NCBI GenBank assembly: GCA_002471665.1
Contig: DKQK01000040.1
Span: 372,001-436,000 of the forward strand
Reading direction: 5' to 3'
Origin: Gammaproteobacteria bacterium UBA7310
Lineage (GTDB): Bacteria > Pseudomonadota > Gammaproteobacteria > Pseudomonadales > Ketobacteraceae
DNA: 64,000 nucleotides
Made by a program: the position numbers and the translations under genes. The notes beneath the pieces are model-generated. The model was given only the letters and a program-made list of their open reading frames with translations, was not told the DNA's origin and searched no databases. Below, piece by piece: positions 1 to 9,428 of this stretch; the stretch's first letter is position 1, and each line of letters begins with the position of its first letter.

Positions 1-2
1 AC

Positions 3-1358
3 TCAGATTTCTTGGATATGAATCCCGTATTTTTTAATTAGGTCATATAGCGTGGGCCGGGTGACGCCCAGCAGTTTTGCGGCGGCAGAAATGTTTCCAT
101 CTGACATGTTAATGGCACGGATGATAGCGGCTTTTTCAGCCTCCTGCCTCACGGTGCGAAGATTGAGGGACAAGTCGTCATGCTGTGGCAAGCCAAGGTC
201 CAGCAATCCAACATTTTTCTGATCACACATTATGACGGCGCGTTTTAATTTGTTCTCCATTTCCCGAATATTACCCGGCCATTCATAACCCTCGATAGCG
301 GTAATCGCTTCGGGAGTAAAGCCCTTGATATTCTTGTTCAGCTGATCGCAGAATTTTGCAAGCAAGTGACGGGCAAGTAGAGCTTTGTCTCCGCCACGGT
401 CCCGCAACGGTGGCAAATCAATTACCATTTCACTGATGCGGTAGAATAGATCTTCACGAAATGTTCCTTCTGCTACCATTTGCTCCAGGTTTTTATTGGT
501 GGCGCAGACCACTCGAACATCCACCGGGATCTCTTCCCGACCTCCGAGCCGTTCCACTACACGCTCCTGTAGAAAGCGCAGTAGCTTTGCTTGTAAAGCC
601 AGGGGCATATCGCCGATCTCGTCCAGAAACAGTGTGCCTCCGCTGGCCACCTCCACTTTGCCCAGGGTCCTTTTGGTTGCTCCGGTAAAGGCGCCTTTTT
701 CATAGCCGAACAATTCGCTTTCCATGAGGTTCTCAGGGACCGCGGCACAGTTGATGGCAACGAAACGTTTATCATTGCGTGAACTCAAGGTGTGGACGGC
801 ACGGGCAATTACTTCTTTACCCGTACCAGATTCACCCAGAATCAGACAGGTGACATCGGTAGGGGCGATTTTTTCAATAATCCTGCAGATCGATGCCATG
901 CGATCGTCGCTGGCGATAACCCCGGGAAGCGCATTTTGGCTGTTATCCTGCAGTCTTCTGTTTTCCTGTTCCAGCTCCCACATCTGGTAGGCACGCTGGA
1001 CAATTAAATCCAGGGTATCGGTATTCACCGGCTTTTGATAGAAATCGTATGCCCCCATCGCCACCGCGCGCAGAGCATTTGAGTAGTCGTGGTAACCGGT
1101 GACCACAATAATTTTGGTGTTTGGTGCTATGCGCAGGGTTTCCTGAATGGTTGCGAACCCTTCTTCCACACCCTCTTCATCGGGAGGTAGCCCCAGGTCC
1201 TGGAGCACTACGGCGGGTTCATGCATGCGGATCGCAGCTATGGCACTGTTTCGGTCAGGTGCAACCACCACTTCGTACTTGTCAAAATGCCACCTGAGTT
1301 GGCTTTGTAGTCCCAAATCATCTTCAACGATGAGCAGTACCGGTTTGTTCTCGGTCAT
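3..1358 (-). CDS. prsR: Sigma54-dependent response regulator PrsR (PEP-CTERM-box type)
   Basis: This is a 451-residue NtrC-class regulator. It has a receiver domain (about 1-120; acidic pocket near residue 12, phospho-acceptor Asp54 in LQDLGLP, Lys109), an AAA+ domain with Walker A GESGTGKE (175-182) and the sigma54 contact motif GAFTGA (222-227), and a Fis-type helix-turn-helix at the C-terminus. The receiver matches the PrsR family found beside exosortase/PEP-CTERM and exopolysaccharide loci. It should activate sigma54 promoters when phosphorylated by PrsK. Its start overlaps the prsK stop by 4 bases, so the two are translationally coupled. The stop codon lies at the window edge, so any downstream exosortase genes are outside. 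Family assignment is firm; the promoters it controls cannot be seen here. Confidence 0.93.
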   Translation of the reverse strand: MTENKPVLLIVEDDLGLQSQLRWHFDKYEVVVAPDRNSAIAAIRMHEPAVVLQDLGLPPDEEGVEEGFATIQETLRIAPNTKIIVVTGYHDYSNALRAVAMGAYDFYQKPVNTDTLDLIVQRAYQMWELEQENRRLQDNSQNALPGVIASDDRMASICRIIEKIAPTDVTCLILGESGTGKEVIARAVHTLSSRNDKRFVAINCAAVPENLMESELFGYEKGAFTGATKRTLGKVEVASGGTLFLDEIGDMPLALQAKLLRFLQERVVERLGGREEIPVDVRVVCATNKNLEQMVAEGTFREDLFYRISEMVIDLPPLRDRGGDKALLARHLLAKFCDQLNKNIKGFTPEAITAIEGYEWPGNIREMENKLKRAVIMCDQKNVGLLDLGLPQHDDLSLNLRTVRQEAEKAAIIRAINMSDGNISAAAKLLGVTRPTLYDLIKKYGIHIQEI

Positions 1359-3454
1359 ACTTGTTCAACTTGTGCTGTAGAATTATGGTCCCCGGTATCC
1401 ATGGGGATGCGAATGGTGAAAGTGGTACCGACGCCGGGTTCACTTTTTACCAGAACATCGCCTCCCAAATTACGAATAAATTCCCGGGTTTGATACACGC
1501 CAATGCCCATACCCTTGCCGGATTTGGTGGTATCAAATGGTCTGAAAAGGCGGTTCTTGAGGAAGTCGCTGTCCATGCCGCAACCGTTGTCTTCCACTTC
1601 AATTATCGCCTGGTTGCCGTCCTCTGATCGTAGCGTCACATCAACATAGCCATCGGATGCTGTTGCTTCCTGGGCATTCTTGATAATGTGGGTAACGATC
1701 ATTTCCAAATTATCTTCATCGGCAACAACTTTAAGGGAATCTTCTATGATTCTCAATGTTGGTGGCGGCATTCTATCCTGACATTTTTTAACTGAGTTAA
1801 CGATGATGTTTTTCAGTTCCAGCGGCCGGCCTGAGGACGGTTGGGTTTGCTGAAGCTTCTTCAGGAGGTTGCTCATTCTTTGTACAGAGTTGTCGATTGT
1901 TCGGATCATGTCATCGATAAAATCCGGGTTTTCCTTGTGCTTGGCAGCATTTTCCACAACCAGAGCCTGTTGTGCGATCAGATTTTTAAGATCATGCATT
2001 ACAAATGCGGACAGTTTGTTATAGGCGTCAAATTGTTTGGATTGGGCCAGCAGCTCAGCCGCTTCGTTGCGGGATACGTAGTTGGCTACTTCCCGGCCCA
2101 CGGTTTTGAACAGGTCGAGATCTTCCCAGGTCAAGGCAAACTCAGTAGGCGGGCTGCTCAATAAGACGAAGCCAATCAGCTCGCTGTCCACCAGCATGGG
2201 GATGATCAGCCATAGATCGCCAATTTCCTTGCTCCATTCAGGCAGGTATTCATTGAAATTACTGAGCTCATGGTCAGAGGCGGCAGAAGGTGAAAACACC
2301 CATTCCTGCTCACGCAGGATAGTGCAGAATTCGCTGCCAGATGGCTCTTCGCATTCCTGGCGGGGAAAGTTCATATTCAGTGTTGCAATGGGAATGAAGC
2401 GGCCAAACTGGTTGTCCATCCACAGCATACCGCCGCTGCATTTAACCACGTCCATGATCGCCTTCAGCGCTTTTTGATGGGGATCTTCGTTGTCTTCAGG
2501 GGATGAGGTCAGATGGTGGATCAGGCTTAGCCACTGGGATCGATAATCGTATTTGTGTACGAAAAAATGCTTGTCAATGTATACGCTGAGATTGGCCCGG
2601 GCGGATTCCGAAAGGAACATGACGGCAATGCTGATCAAAGCACTGAATATGAGGGTAACCTGGATCACTGTTCCCCAGTCGCCGCCGTACAGTTTGATGT
2701 AATAGCCTCCAGCGGCCATCAGTGCCAGAAAAAAGCCTGCCGTGGTTAATCCGGTGGTATAGAACGCCATTGGCCTGGAGATGGTGACTCGGTTTTGCTG
2801 GGGGTAGTTCTGGGAGCTTACCGCCAACAACGCGAAGGAGAGGAATATGGCGGAGGCGCCATTGACGGCGCCGCGAGCTCGCCAGATTTCCGCATCCAGC
2901 TGGCCAAACAGCAATGCATAGGAGAATAGATAGAGGTCGTAAAGCAGGATTCCCGCTAATCCAAGGCTGTAGACTTTGTTGATACGGTTGTGGGGTGAGT
3001 TGCGAAACAGTTGTTCCACCGCGACAATACAAAGAATAGTGAGCAAGAGGCTTGACCAGACATAAAGCTTGTAGGCCTGATTCTTGTTGTCGATGAGTGT
3101 CGGCAGGATGATGACAAAAACAATGCCCGCCAATATCCAGAGGATGTGCAACAGCAGGAAGGGGCCCCTTTGCACTTTCCGGTTTTGGTTGCTGTATTTG
3201 AGTTGTTGCAGGATTCCGAATATCCAGCTGCCAAAACGCAAGGTTTCGCAGAGGATCAGTTGCTGTACGGTCAGGCTGGGAGAATAGGAATCCCAGGCCA
3301 ATATGGAGCACCAGGTCACTGATATTAAAGAGGCAAACATCAGTGAAAAGGTAATGTGACGCTTCAGCCACAGAAAAATGGAAATTAGGGTAAGGGCTCC
3401 AAGCAAAAGCGAGCCACCCAAATAGCTGGTGAAGGTAACGTTCTCGAGTAGCAT
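1355..3454 (-). CDS. prsK: Membrane histidine kinase PrsK (XrtA/PEP-CTERM system)
   Basis: About 699 residues. The N-terminal ~290 residues form seven to eight hydrophobic segments. A GAF-like sensor region follows, then a phospho-acceptor helix with VMHDLKNLIAQ (His about 487) and a HATPase_c domain with DNGCGM and GMGIGVYQTRE motifs. This layout matches PrsK, which phosphorylates PrsR. The ATG at 3454 is preferred over an in-frame TTG at 3457; neither has a clear Shine-Dalgarno sequence. The gene starts about 20 bases after the DUF1631 gene ends and overlaps prsR, so the three probably form one transcript. The stimulus is unknown. Confidence 0.92.
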   Translation of the reverse strand: MLLENVTFTSYLGGSLLLGALTLISIFLWLKRHITFSLMFASLISVTWCSILAWDSYSPSLTVQQLILCETLRFGSWIFGILQQLKYSNQNRKVQRGPFLLLHILWILAGIVFVIILPTLIDNKNQAYKLYVWSSLLLTILCIVAVEQLFRNSPHNRINKVYSLGLAGILLYDLYLFSYALLFGQLDAEIWRARGAVNGASAIFLSFALLAVSSQNYPQQNRVTISRPMAFYTTGLTTAGFFLALMAAGGYYIKLYGGDWGTVIQVTLIFSALISIAVMFLSESARANLSVYIDKHFFVHKYDYRSQWLSLIHHLTSSPEDNEDPHQKALKAIMDVVKCSGGMLWMDNQFGRFIPIATLNMNFPRQECEEPSGSEFCTILREQEWVFSPSAASDHELSNFNEYLPEWSKEIGDLWLIIPMLVDSELIGFVLLSSPPTEFALTWEDLDLFKTVGREVANYVSRNEAAELLAQSKQFDAYNKLSAFVMHDLKNLIAQQALVVENAAKHKENPDFIDDMIRTIDNSVQRMSNLLKKLQQTQPSSGRPLELKNIIVNSVKKCQDRMPPPTLRIIEDSLKVVADEDNLEMIVTHIIKNAQEATASDGYVDVTLRSEDGNQAIIEVEDNGCGMDSDFLKNRLFRPFDTTKSGKGMGIGVYQTREFIRNLGGDVLVKSEPGVGTTFTIRIPMDTGDHNSTAQVEQV

Positions 3455-3475
3455 CAAGGAGAGCTTATGATGGTT

Positions 3476-5782
3476 TTAGCCTGCCAGTTTTTTTAGCTTG
3501 TCGGAAATATTACCCATGGCCCTTTCAAACAACACCCCGTTCTCCAGAATCTTGACATAGCCACGTTGCATATCCCCGGCAAATTCGTTGAGTTTCTTAT
3601 CGAATACACGCAAGCCGAACCGGTTCACAAATACATAAGTCTCGCCGGGGTCGGTTACCATTGCCAACTTGCAGCGAAAAGTCTTGGCGCTGTTGGGAGG
3701 GGAGTAATCAACCCAGGTACCGGGGCGGATTCTGGTGGCTTTGGTTACGAATTCTTTGGCCGCTGCCTGGATTTTCAATTGCTGGCGTTGCACCGCGGTC
3801 ATGTTGTCCCAGTTTTCGCTTTGCATCTCACCGGCCTGACCCAGCGCGGCCAAGTGTGCAGGTTTCAGTGATGACAACGTTTCAGCGTCGAGCTGTTGAG
3901 TGATGACCTGTTCGAATGTCTGTTCAATGACGCTGAGCGTATTGAGGATACTTTCCCGGGAGTGGTTGATGGCCTCGAGGCCATGGGATATTTTACGCAG
4001 CAGCTCGTCCTTGATCTTATCAAGTCGGCGTAGCGAACGTTCATCAGAGTGCGGGCGTAAGGCCCACACCAATTGATCCACCACTTGCTTTGCTTCAAGC
4101 CACTCAGTGCTTTCCACCCCTTGCTTCAGGTGTACATAAAGCAAGACTTTCTGCCAATCTTTGACGATGAAGTCGATAACGTAGCCGGGCAGTTGACAGT
4201 CTTTCAGGCGACTGTATATGGTCGTGTTGGCTTGTTCCCGGGCATGTTCAGCTTTGGCTTTGCCCTGGGCTGCTTCCTGGGTTCGTTTCTCCAGGACATT
4301 GGCCTTATTCTGGTCAAGCTTGGTGGCAGTTTGAAAAGAGGCCAGGGCCTTCTCGAAAATGCCGACGTCTCCGGTAAAGTTCTCAATGATGTCGTGAACC
4401 AGGCGGTTCACTTCTTTATAGAGCTTGTCCTGCTGGGATTCGCTGCTTTCATCCCAACCGACGGCGGACGTGGCGATCTCATTAATGAAGCGGCGGGCAG
4501 GGTGATCGCTGTGGGTAAAGAAGTGTTTGTCTTTCAGCGCAACTTTCAAAATCGGGATCTGCAGCCGGCTGATCAAAGCCTGGAAGGGCACAGGCAGGTT
4601 GCGATCATCCAGAACGAAGTCGAAGAACATCGCAACCAGGTTGATGATGTCCTCGTCCGATTCATCCAGTGCATCCTCTTTCCCCGTTTTCTTGTTTTCG
4701 TCCAATATCTGGGCGACCACATTGCGAACGTCAAAACTCTGTGGGGACTGCAGATATTCACTGGACAGCTGCATGGCGGTGAGCGATTCCAGCAGGCTCT
4801 GTTGGGAAATCGGGGTTGAGTTACCGCTCACCGGGCGGGATATCCCCCCCGGTACCGAAATGCCACTGGAGCGCAGTTGGTTGAAGATCCCCAGGACCTG
4901 GCCAAGCGTTACACCGGAGCTGCCCATGGGCATTCCAGCCCCCATTGCGGTGCCTGCCACACCTGCAACACCGGGTGATTGTGCAGCAGTTTCGGCTCCA
5001 TAGGCTGCTTCCGGCTGCCCCTGTTCATAACCCTGCGCAGCAGCAGCGGCTGCTGCCGTGCCCGTCGCGTTTTTATTTTTGCGTACATCAAATCGAATTT
5101 GCGGCAGTACGCCGGCACTCACCATCAGATCATTGACCAGGGAGTAGATATTGCGAAGCTCCACAATAACGGTGCGGTCCAGGTGCTTGAGTAAGATGAC
5201 TTTGCACTTGATATCCAGATCCAGTGCTTTCAGGGATTCGGTCACCGCTGCGCAGATCTGGGCCGGGTCGAGGGGGTTGTTGGTTTCATTGACCCGCACG
5301 TCCGGCATCAGATAATCGAAACGGCAATTCAGCTGATACAGTAGTTCCTGATTCTCAATGCGTGCCCGGTTGACGATGCCGGTAACCGCCACATCCTGCT
5401 CCATGTCATCCTTGCCCACAAGCTGGATCGATTCCAGGCTGAAGCTATCGTCTGTGCTGCGTTGGGAAGATTCGGTGCGGCCACTAATACGGCCTTTGGT
5501 GAGTGCGCGAAAGTTTTCTTCGTAACGGGCCTTGAATATGTTCCACACTTCGGGCTTTTTGATGCGCACTTCGCGCATGGAATCAAAGTAAAGGTTTTGC
5601 TCGTTATTGGTACCGGCTTTGGAGGCCAGGTCGAAGAACAGGTCGTCGCAGCTGCTGAAGAACTGGCTGAAGTTGTTGGATAAAATGGAGAACGCGTTTT
5701 CCTTTACCTGCTTGATGAGCGTAGGCATCGTGGCAGAGACATTTGAAGTCGGTCTGTTCCGTTGATCTTTGTCACTCATCAT
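3476..5782 (-). CDS. DUF1631 family protein
   Basis: A large soluble protein of about 768 residues that matches the DUF1631 family of gamma- and betaproteobacteria throughout, from the N-terminal segment that begins MSDKDQRN to the conserved C-terminal beta-rich region with the TWVDYSPP motif. There is no signal peptide or membrane segment. A low-complexity Ala/Gly/Gln stretch lies near residues 240-300, and coiled-coil-like charged helices occupy the middle. Function is unestablished; the C-terminal part has a PilZ-like flavour, but I cannot confirm it. The reading frame runs back to a TTG at 5812; ATG codons at 5794, 5782 and 5779 are alternatives, and 5782 has the best upstream GGATGGG. 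It lies 21 bases before prsK on the same strand. Confidence 0.8.
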   Translation of the reverse strand: MMSDKDQRNRPTSNVSATMPTLIKQVKENAFSILSNNFSQFFSSCDDLFFDLASKAGTNNEQNLYFDSMREVRIKKPEVWNIFKARYEENFRALTKGRISGRTESSQRSTDDSFSLESIQLVGKDDMEQDVAVTGIVNRARIENQELLYQLNCRFDYLMPDVRVNETNNPLDPAQICAAVTESLKALDLDIKCKVILLKHLDRTVIVELRNIYSLVNDLMVSAGVLPQIRFDVRKNKNATGTAAAAAAAQGYEQGQPEAAYGAETAAQSPGVAGVAGTAMGAGMPMGSSGVTLGQVLGIFNQLRSSGISVPGGISRPVSGNSTPISQQSLLESLTAMQLSSEYLQSPQSFDVRNVVAQILDENKKTGKEDALDESDEDIINLVAMFFDFVLDDRNLPVPFQALISRLQIPILKVALKDKHFFTHSDHPARRFINEIATSAVGWDESSESQQDKLYKEVNRLVHDIIENFTGDVGIFEKALASFQTATKLDQNKANVLEKRTQEAAQGKAKAEHAREQANTTIYSRLKDCQLPGYVIDFIVKDWQKVLLYVHLKQGVESTEWLEAKQVVDQLVWALRPHSDERSLRRLDKIKDELLRKISHGLEAINHSRESILNTLSVIEQTFEQVITQQLDAETLSSLKPAHLAALGQAGEMQSENWDNMTAVQRQQLKIQAAAKEFVTKATRIRPGTWVDYSPPNSAKTFRCKLAMVTDPGETYVFVNRFGLRVFDKKLNEFAGDMQRGYVKILENGVLFERAMGNISDKLKKLAG

Positions 5783-5908
5783 TGAATTGCCCATCCAAAA
5801 CCATTGCCCCAATTAGTTCATATTTTGAACTACTTTCTGGGTTGGAAACAATGTAAAAATTTCACGGTTTTTGTGATTTATGTGATTGATAAGTAATCTG
5901 ATTGTATC

Positions 5909-5953
5909 CCATTAAGGCGGTAAATTGCGACAGGCAATATTTGGCCTTAATGG
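5909..5953. repeat. Nested inverted repeat immediately 3' of meaB
   Basis: CCATTAAGGC (5909-5918) and its exact reverse complement GCCTTAATGG (5944-5953) enclose a 25-base loop. That loop contains a second repeat, ATTGC/GCAAT (5924-5928/5934-5938). The outer stem begins one base after the meaB stop. No T-run follows on either strand, so it is not a canonical intrinsic terminator. An mRNA 3'-end stabilising hairpin or a Rho-assisted terminator is more likely. Confidence 0.6.
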
Positions 5954-5954
5954 T

Positions 5955-6911
5955 TTAGAGAGATTCTACAATCCTGTGAGCGGCAATGTAAGGTGTGGTT
6001 TCACCGTCGGTGACTTTTTGCTGCATGTCTTCGCACAGCACCCGCGCGCTGGGGCTTTGCTTGAGTCGGCGATCGATTAATTCATGAACAAGGCGCCACA
6101 TCCATTCCTTATTCTGAATGGCCCTGTTTTTGGAAAAATGGCCAATTTCCTGCGATTTTCCCTTAAAATTCATTATCATCTGCCAAATGCTGTCAATATT
6201 GCCGTTTTCGAGGGCGGAGCACAGCACCACTTCCGGGTGCCAGAAGTGGTTGTGCTGGAGTATGCCCAGGGCATTTTGATAATGACGTTGGGTTTGTTGT
6301 GCCAGCTGACGGTTGCTGCCGTCGGCCTTGTTGACGGCAATACCGTCGGCCAGTTCCAGGATGCCTTTCTTGATACCCTGCAGCTCATCCCCGGCATTGG
6401 GCAGCATCAGCACCAGAAAGAAGTCCACCATGCCGGCAACTTCGTATTCAGATTGTCCAACGCCTACGGTTTCCACCAGAATGACATCGTAACCGGCTGC
6501 TTCGCACAACAGCATGGCTTCCCGGGTTTTCTGGGCCACCCCACCTAGAGCGCCCCCGCTGGGGGAAGGGCGTATAAAGGCGTTCGCCTGTTGCGACAAG
6601 ACCTCCATGCGGGTTTTGTCACCCAGAATGCTGCCACCGGTGATGGGCGAGCTTGGGTCCACGGCAAGCACCGCTACTTTGTGCCCCTGCCGGATCAGGT
6701 GCAGCCCAAAGGCCTCGATGAAAGTGGACTTGCCCACACCGGGAATGCCGGTGATTCCAATCCGGATGCTCTTGCCGGTGTGGGGAAGAATCTGCTCCAG
6801 GAGCGCCTGCGCTTCATCGCGATGACGCTCCAGTTTGCTTTCGGTCAGCGTGATGGCTTTTGCCAGGGAACGCCGGTTCCCCTGCAAAAGCGTGGTGATA
6901 TCAATAGACAT
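5955..6911 (-). CDS. meaB: Methylmalonyl-CoA mutase-associated GTPase MeaB
   Basis: A 318-residue G3E-family GTPase chaperone that protects and gates cobalamin loading of methylmalonyl-CoA mutase. Walker A GIPGVGKS lies at 55-62. Switch-region motifs DPSSPITGGSILGDKTRM and VETVGVGQSE are present, and the NKAD base-recognition motif follows. The frame is open back to 6986, but the ATG at 6911 lies 8 bases after the scpA stop and gives the family's usual N-terminus, so I use it. The pairing with scpA directly supports the function. The 3' end abuts a strong hairpin. Confidence 0.94.
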   Translation of the reverse strand: MSIDITTLLQGNRRSLAKAITLTESKLERHRDEAQALLEQILPHTGKSIRIGITGIPGVGKSTFIEAFGLHLIRQGHKVAVLAVDPSSPITGGSILGDKTRMEVLSQQANAFIRPSPSGGALGGVAQKTREAMLLCEAAGYDVILVETVGVGQSEYEVAGMVDFFLVLMLPNAGDELQGIKKGILELADGIAVNKADGSNRQLAQQTQRHYQNALGILQHNHFWHPEVVLCSALENGNIDSIWQMIMNFKGKSQEIGHFSKNRAIQNKEWMWRLVHELIDRRLKQSPSARVLCEDMQQKVTDGETTPYIAAHRIVESL

Positions 6912-6918
6912 TTTGAGT

Positions 6919-9063
6919 TCAGGCAACCTGGTTGATCTCGTCCAGTACCTTACGGGCAGAAACCGGAATTTTGGTGCCTGGACCAAAGATGCCTTTCACA
7001 CCGGCCTGATACAGGAAATCATAATCCTGGCGGGGAATCACGCCGCCCACCACCACGATGATGTCACTGGCATCTTCGTTTTTCAGCGCCGCAATCAAAT
7101 CGGGCACCAGGGTTTTGTGGCCGGCGGCCTGTGAGGATACGCCGATGACATGCACGTCATTTTCCACCGCTTGCTTGGCAACTTCTTCCGGGGTCGAAAA
7201 CAGCGGGGAGAGATCGATGTCAAAGCCAACGTCGGCAAAGGCGGTGGCGATCACTTTAGCACCGCGGTCATGGCCGTCCTGACCCATTTTTGCCACCAGC
7301 ATGCGCGGCCGCCGGCCGTGGGATTGCTCGAAGGATTCAATTTCCTGGCGCATTTGCTGCCAGTCACTGTCGGTTTCGTAAGAGCTGCCATAGACTCCGG
7401 ACACGGTTTTGGCGCTGGCGTTGTAGCGTCCCCAGACTTTTTCAATGGCGTCACTGATCTCACCCACGGTTGCGCGCTGGCGGGCGGCTTTCACTGCCAG
7501 ATCCAGGCCGTTACCTGCACCTGATTCAGCCCATTGGGTCAATTCAGCAAGTGCTGCGTCACACGCGGCCTGGTCGCGGCTGCCGCGAATGGATTGCAGG
7601 CGGGCCACCTGCTGCTCCCGTACCCTGCTGTTGTCGATGTCCAGCACGTCCACGGGATCTTCGTTTTCCAGGATATACTTGTTAACGCCCACGATAACGT
7701 CTTCGCCACGGTCAATTCGTGCCTGCTTGCGTGCCGCGGCCTCTTCAATGCGCAGTTTGGGTTCACCTTGTTCAATGGCTTTTGCCATGCCGCCCTTGGT
7801 TTGAATGTCCTGGATGATGGCCCAGGCTTTGTCGGCTATTTCCTGAGTCAGGGACTCCATCATGTAGGAGCCGCCCCAGGGGTCTACCACTTTGGTGATG
7901 CCGGTTTCTTCCTGCACGATGATCTGGGTATTGCGGGCAATCCGGGCGGAAAACTCCGTTGGCAGGGCGATGGCCTCATCAAATGCATTGGTATGCAGAG
8001 ATTGGGTACCGCCGAAAACGGCCGCCATGGCTTCAATGGTCGTGCGCACCACGTTGTTGTAGGGATCCTGCTCGGTCAGAGACCAGCCGGAGGTCTGGCA
8101 GTGGGTGCGCAGCATGCGGGAGGTGGGCTTCTGCGGATTGTATTCGCTTACAATCCGGTCCCACAGCAGGCGTGCTGCGCGCAGCTTGGCAATTTCCATA
8201 TAGAAGTTCATGCCGATGCCGAAAAAGAAAGACAGACGTGGTGCAAACTGATCGATGTCCAACCCGGTTTTGAGGGCGGTTTCGATGTATTCCTTGCCAT
8301 CTGCCAGTGTGTAGGCCAGCTCCAGGGCCGCGTCTGCACCGGCTTCCTGGATGTGGTAGCCGGAAATGGAGATGGAATTGTACTTGGGCATATTGGCGGA
8401 GGTGTAGCCAATGATGTCGCCGATGATGCGCATGGAGCCTTCCGGTGGATAAATATAGGTGTTGCGCACCATGAACTCTTTCAAAATGTCATTCTGAATG
8501 GTGCCTGACAGCTTATCCTGACTGACACCCTGTTCTTCTGCCGCCACTATGTACATGGCCAGTACCGGCAATACCGCGCCATTCATGGTCATGGAAACTG
8601 AAACCTGGTCCAGCGGGATGCCGTCAAACAGAATTTTCATGTCTTCCACCGAGTCGATGGCGACACCGGCCTTGCCCACGTCACCGGTAACCCGAGGGTG
8701 GTCGGAGTCATAACCGCGATGGGTGGCCAGGTCGAATGCAACGGAGGCACCTTGTTGGCCGGCTGCCAGATTCTTGCGATAGAAGGCATTGGATTCTTCG
8801 GCAGTGGAGAAGCCTGCGTACTGGCGAATGGTCCAGGGGCGGCCGGCATACATGGTAGCTTTGGGGCCGCGGACGAAGGGGGCAAAGCCGGGCAGGGTAT
8901 TGGCGTTTTCCAGGTTGGCAGTATCTGCGGCGGTGTAGAGAGGTTTGACGTCGATGCCTTCCGGGGTTTCCCAGATCAACTCATCAGGGGAGCGGCCCTT
9001 GCGCTCTTTTGTGGCCAGTTCCTGCCATTGCTCTAATGAAGGCTTGTTGTTCTCTGTCGTCAT
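6919..9063 (-). CDS. scpA: Methylmalonyl-CoA mutase, single-chain type
   Basis: 714 residues, the usual length for the homodimeric mutase that interconverts methylmalonyl-CoA and succinyl-CoA using adenosylcobalamin. The N-terminal TIM barrel carries the substrate signature YAGRPWTIRQYAGFSTAEES. The C-terminal B12-binding domain has the DGHDRG motif, with the lower axial ligand His at about residue 598. The start ATG at 9063 is preceded by GAGGTAG. It is followed at 8 bases by meaB, and together they serve propionyl-CoA/methylmalonyl-CoA flux from odd-chain or branched lipids, sterol side chains or valine/isoleucine. No epimerase or propionyl-CoA carboxylase gene is adjacent. Confidence 0.96.
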   Translation of the reverse strand: MTTENNKPSLEQWQELATKERKGRSPDELIWETPEGIDVKPLYTAADTANLENANTLPGFAPFVRGPKATMYAGRPWTIRQYAGFSTAEESNAFYRKNLAAGQQGASVAFDLATHRGYDSDHPRVTGDVGKAGVAIDSVEDMKILFDGIPLDQVSVSMTMNGAVLPVLAMYIVAAEEQGVSQDKLSGTIQNDILKEFMVRNTYIYPPEGSMRIIGDIIGYTSANMPKYNSISISGYHIQEAGADAALELAYTLADGKEYIETALKTGLDIDQFAPRLSFFFGIGMNFYMEIAKLRAARLLWDRIVSEYNPQKPTSRMLRTHCQTSGWSLTEQDPYNNVVRTTIEAMAAVFGGTQSLHTNAFDEAIALPTEFSARIARNTQIIVQEETGITKVVDPWGGSYMMESLTQEIADKAWAIIQDIQTKGGMAKAIEQGEPKLRIEEAAARKQARIDRGEDVIVGVNKYILENEDPVDVLDIDNSRVREQQVARLQSIRGSRDQAACDAALAELTQWAESGAGNGLDLAVKAARQRATVGEISDAIEKVWGRYNASAKTVSGVYGSSYETDSDWQQMRQEIESFEQSHGRRPRMLVAKMGQDGHDRGAKVIATAFADVGFDIDLSPLFSTPEEVAKQAVENDVHVIGVSSQAAGHKTLVPDLIAALKNEDASDIIVVVGGVIPRQDYDFLYQAGVKGIFGPGTKIPVSARKVLDEINQVA

Positions 9064-9428
9064 AACTACCTCGCGTGTTTTTATGCGGTTGACCCTGTGG
9101 TCATTTTTTCCGCCCGTACCCCCAAAAACTAACTCTGTCGATTTTAAAAGGTTATTGGATAAAACGGAAAAGGTACTGAGTCAAAAATGGGAGTTGCCCC
9201 TAAAGTGCGGGGTAGACTACCCAAATATTGAAAAGAATTCATCCAAAAAAGCGTTACAGAGATTAAAATCACGTAAAAATCAATGGGTTGAACTGAGTTT
9301 GTCCTGATACAAGGCGCACTTTGCCGGTTTCTGCTGGTTTTGAGGATCAGCGCAGTGGCCATTGGGGTGGCGGATTGTCATGTTTGTTGATGAGTTTGCC
9401 GGTCGCCACCATTTTAATGCGGTACTGT
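9064..9428. other. 365-bp intergenic region between eda and scpA
   Basis: No credible coding frame was found. It must hold the 3' end of the eda transcript and the promoter of scpA, since both genes read leftward. A small palindrome TGACC-CTGT-GGTCA lies at 9090-9103, about 30 bases upstream of scpA, and could be an operator. GGTGGCG (9366-9372) and CGCCACC (9404-9410) form a loose long-loop inverted repeat after eda. The middle is A/T-rich. Nothing else is recognisable. Confidence 0.5.

Noticed and set aside
4073..4819. 248-codon open frame antisense to the DUF1631 gene
   Set aside because: No start signal, no domain, and the sense gene matches its family throughout.
7534..8508. 324-codon open frame antisense to scpA
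   Set aside because: It lies wholly inside a well-supported gene, has no ribosome-binding site and no protein-like motif; long antisense frames are expected at this base composition.
9144..9362. 72-codon minus-strand frame between eda and scpA
   Set aside because: No ribosome-binding site and no recognisable protein features; the region is better explained as promoter and 3' untranslated sequence.
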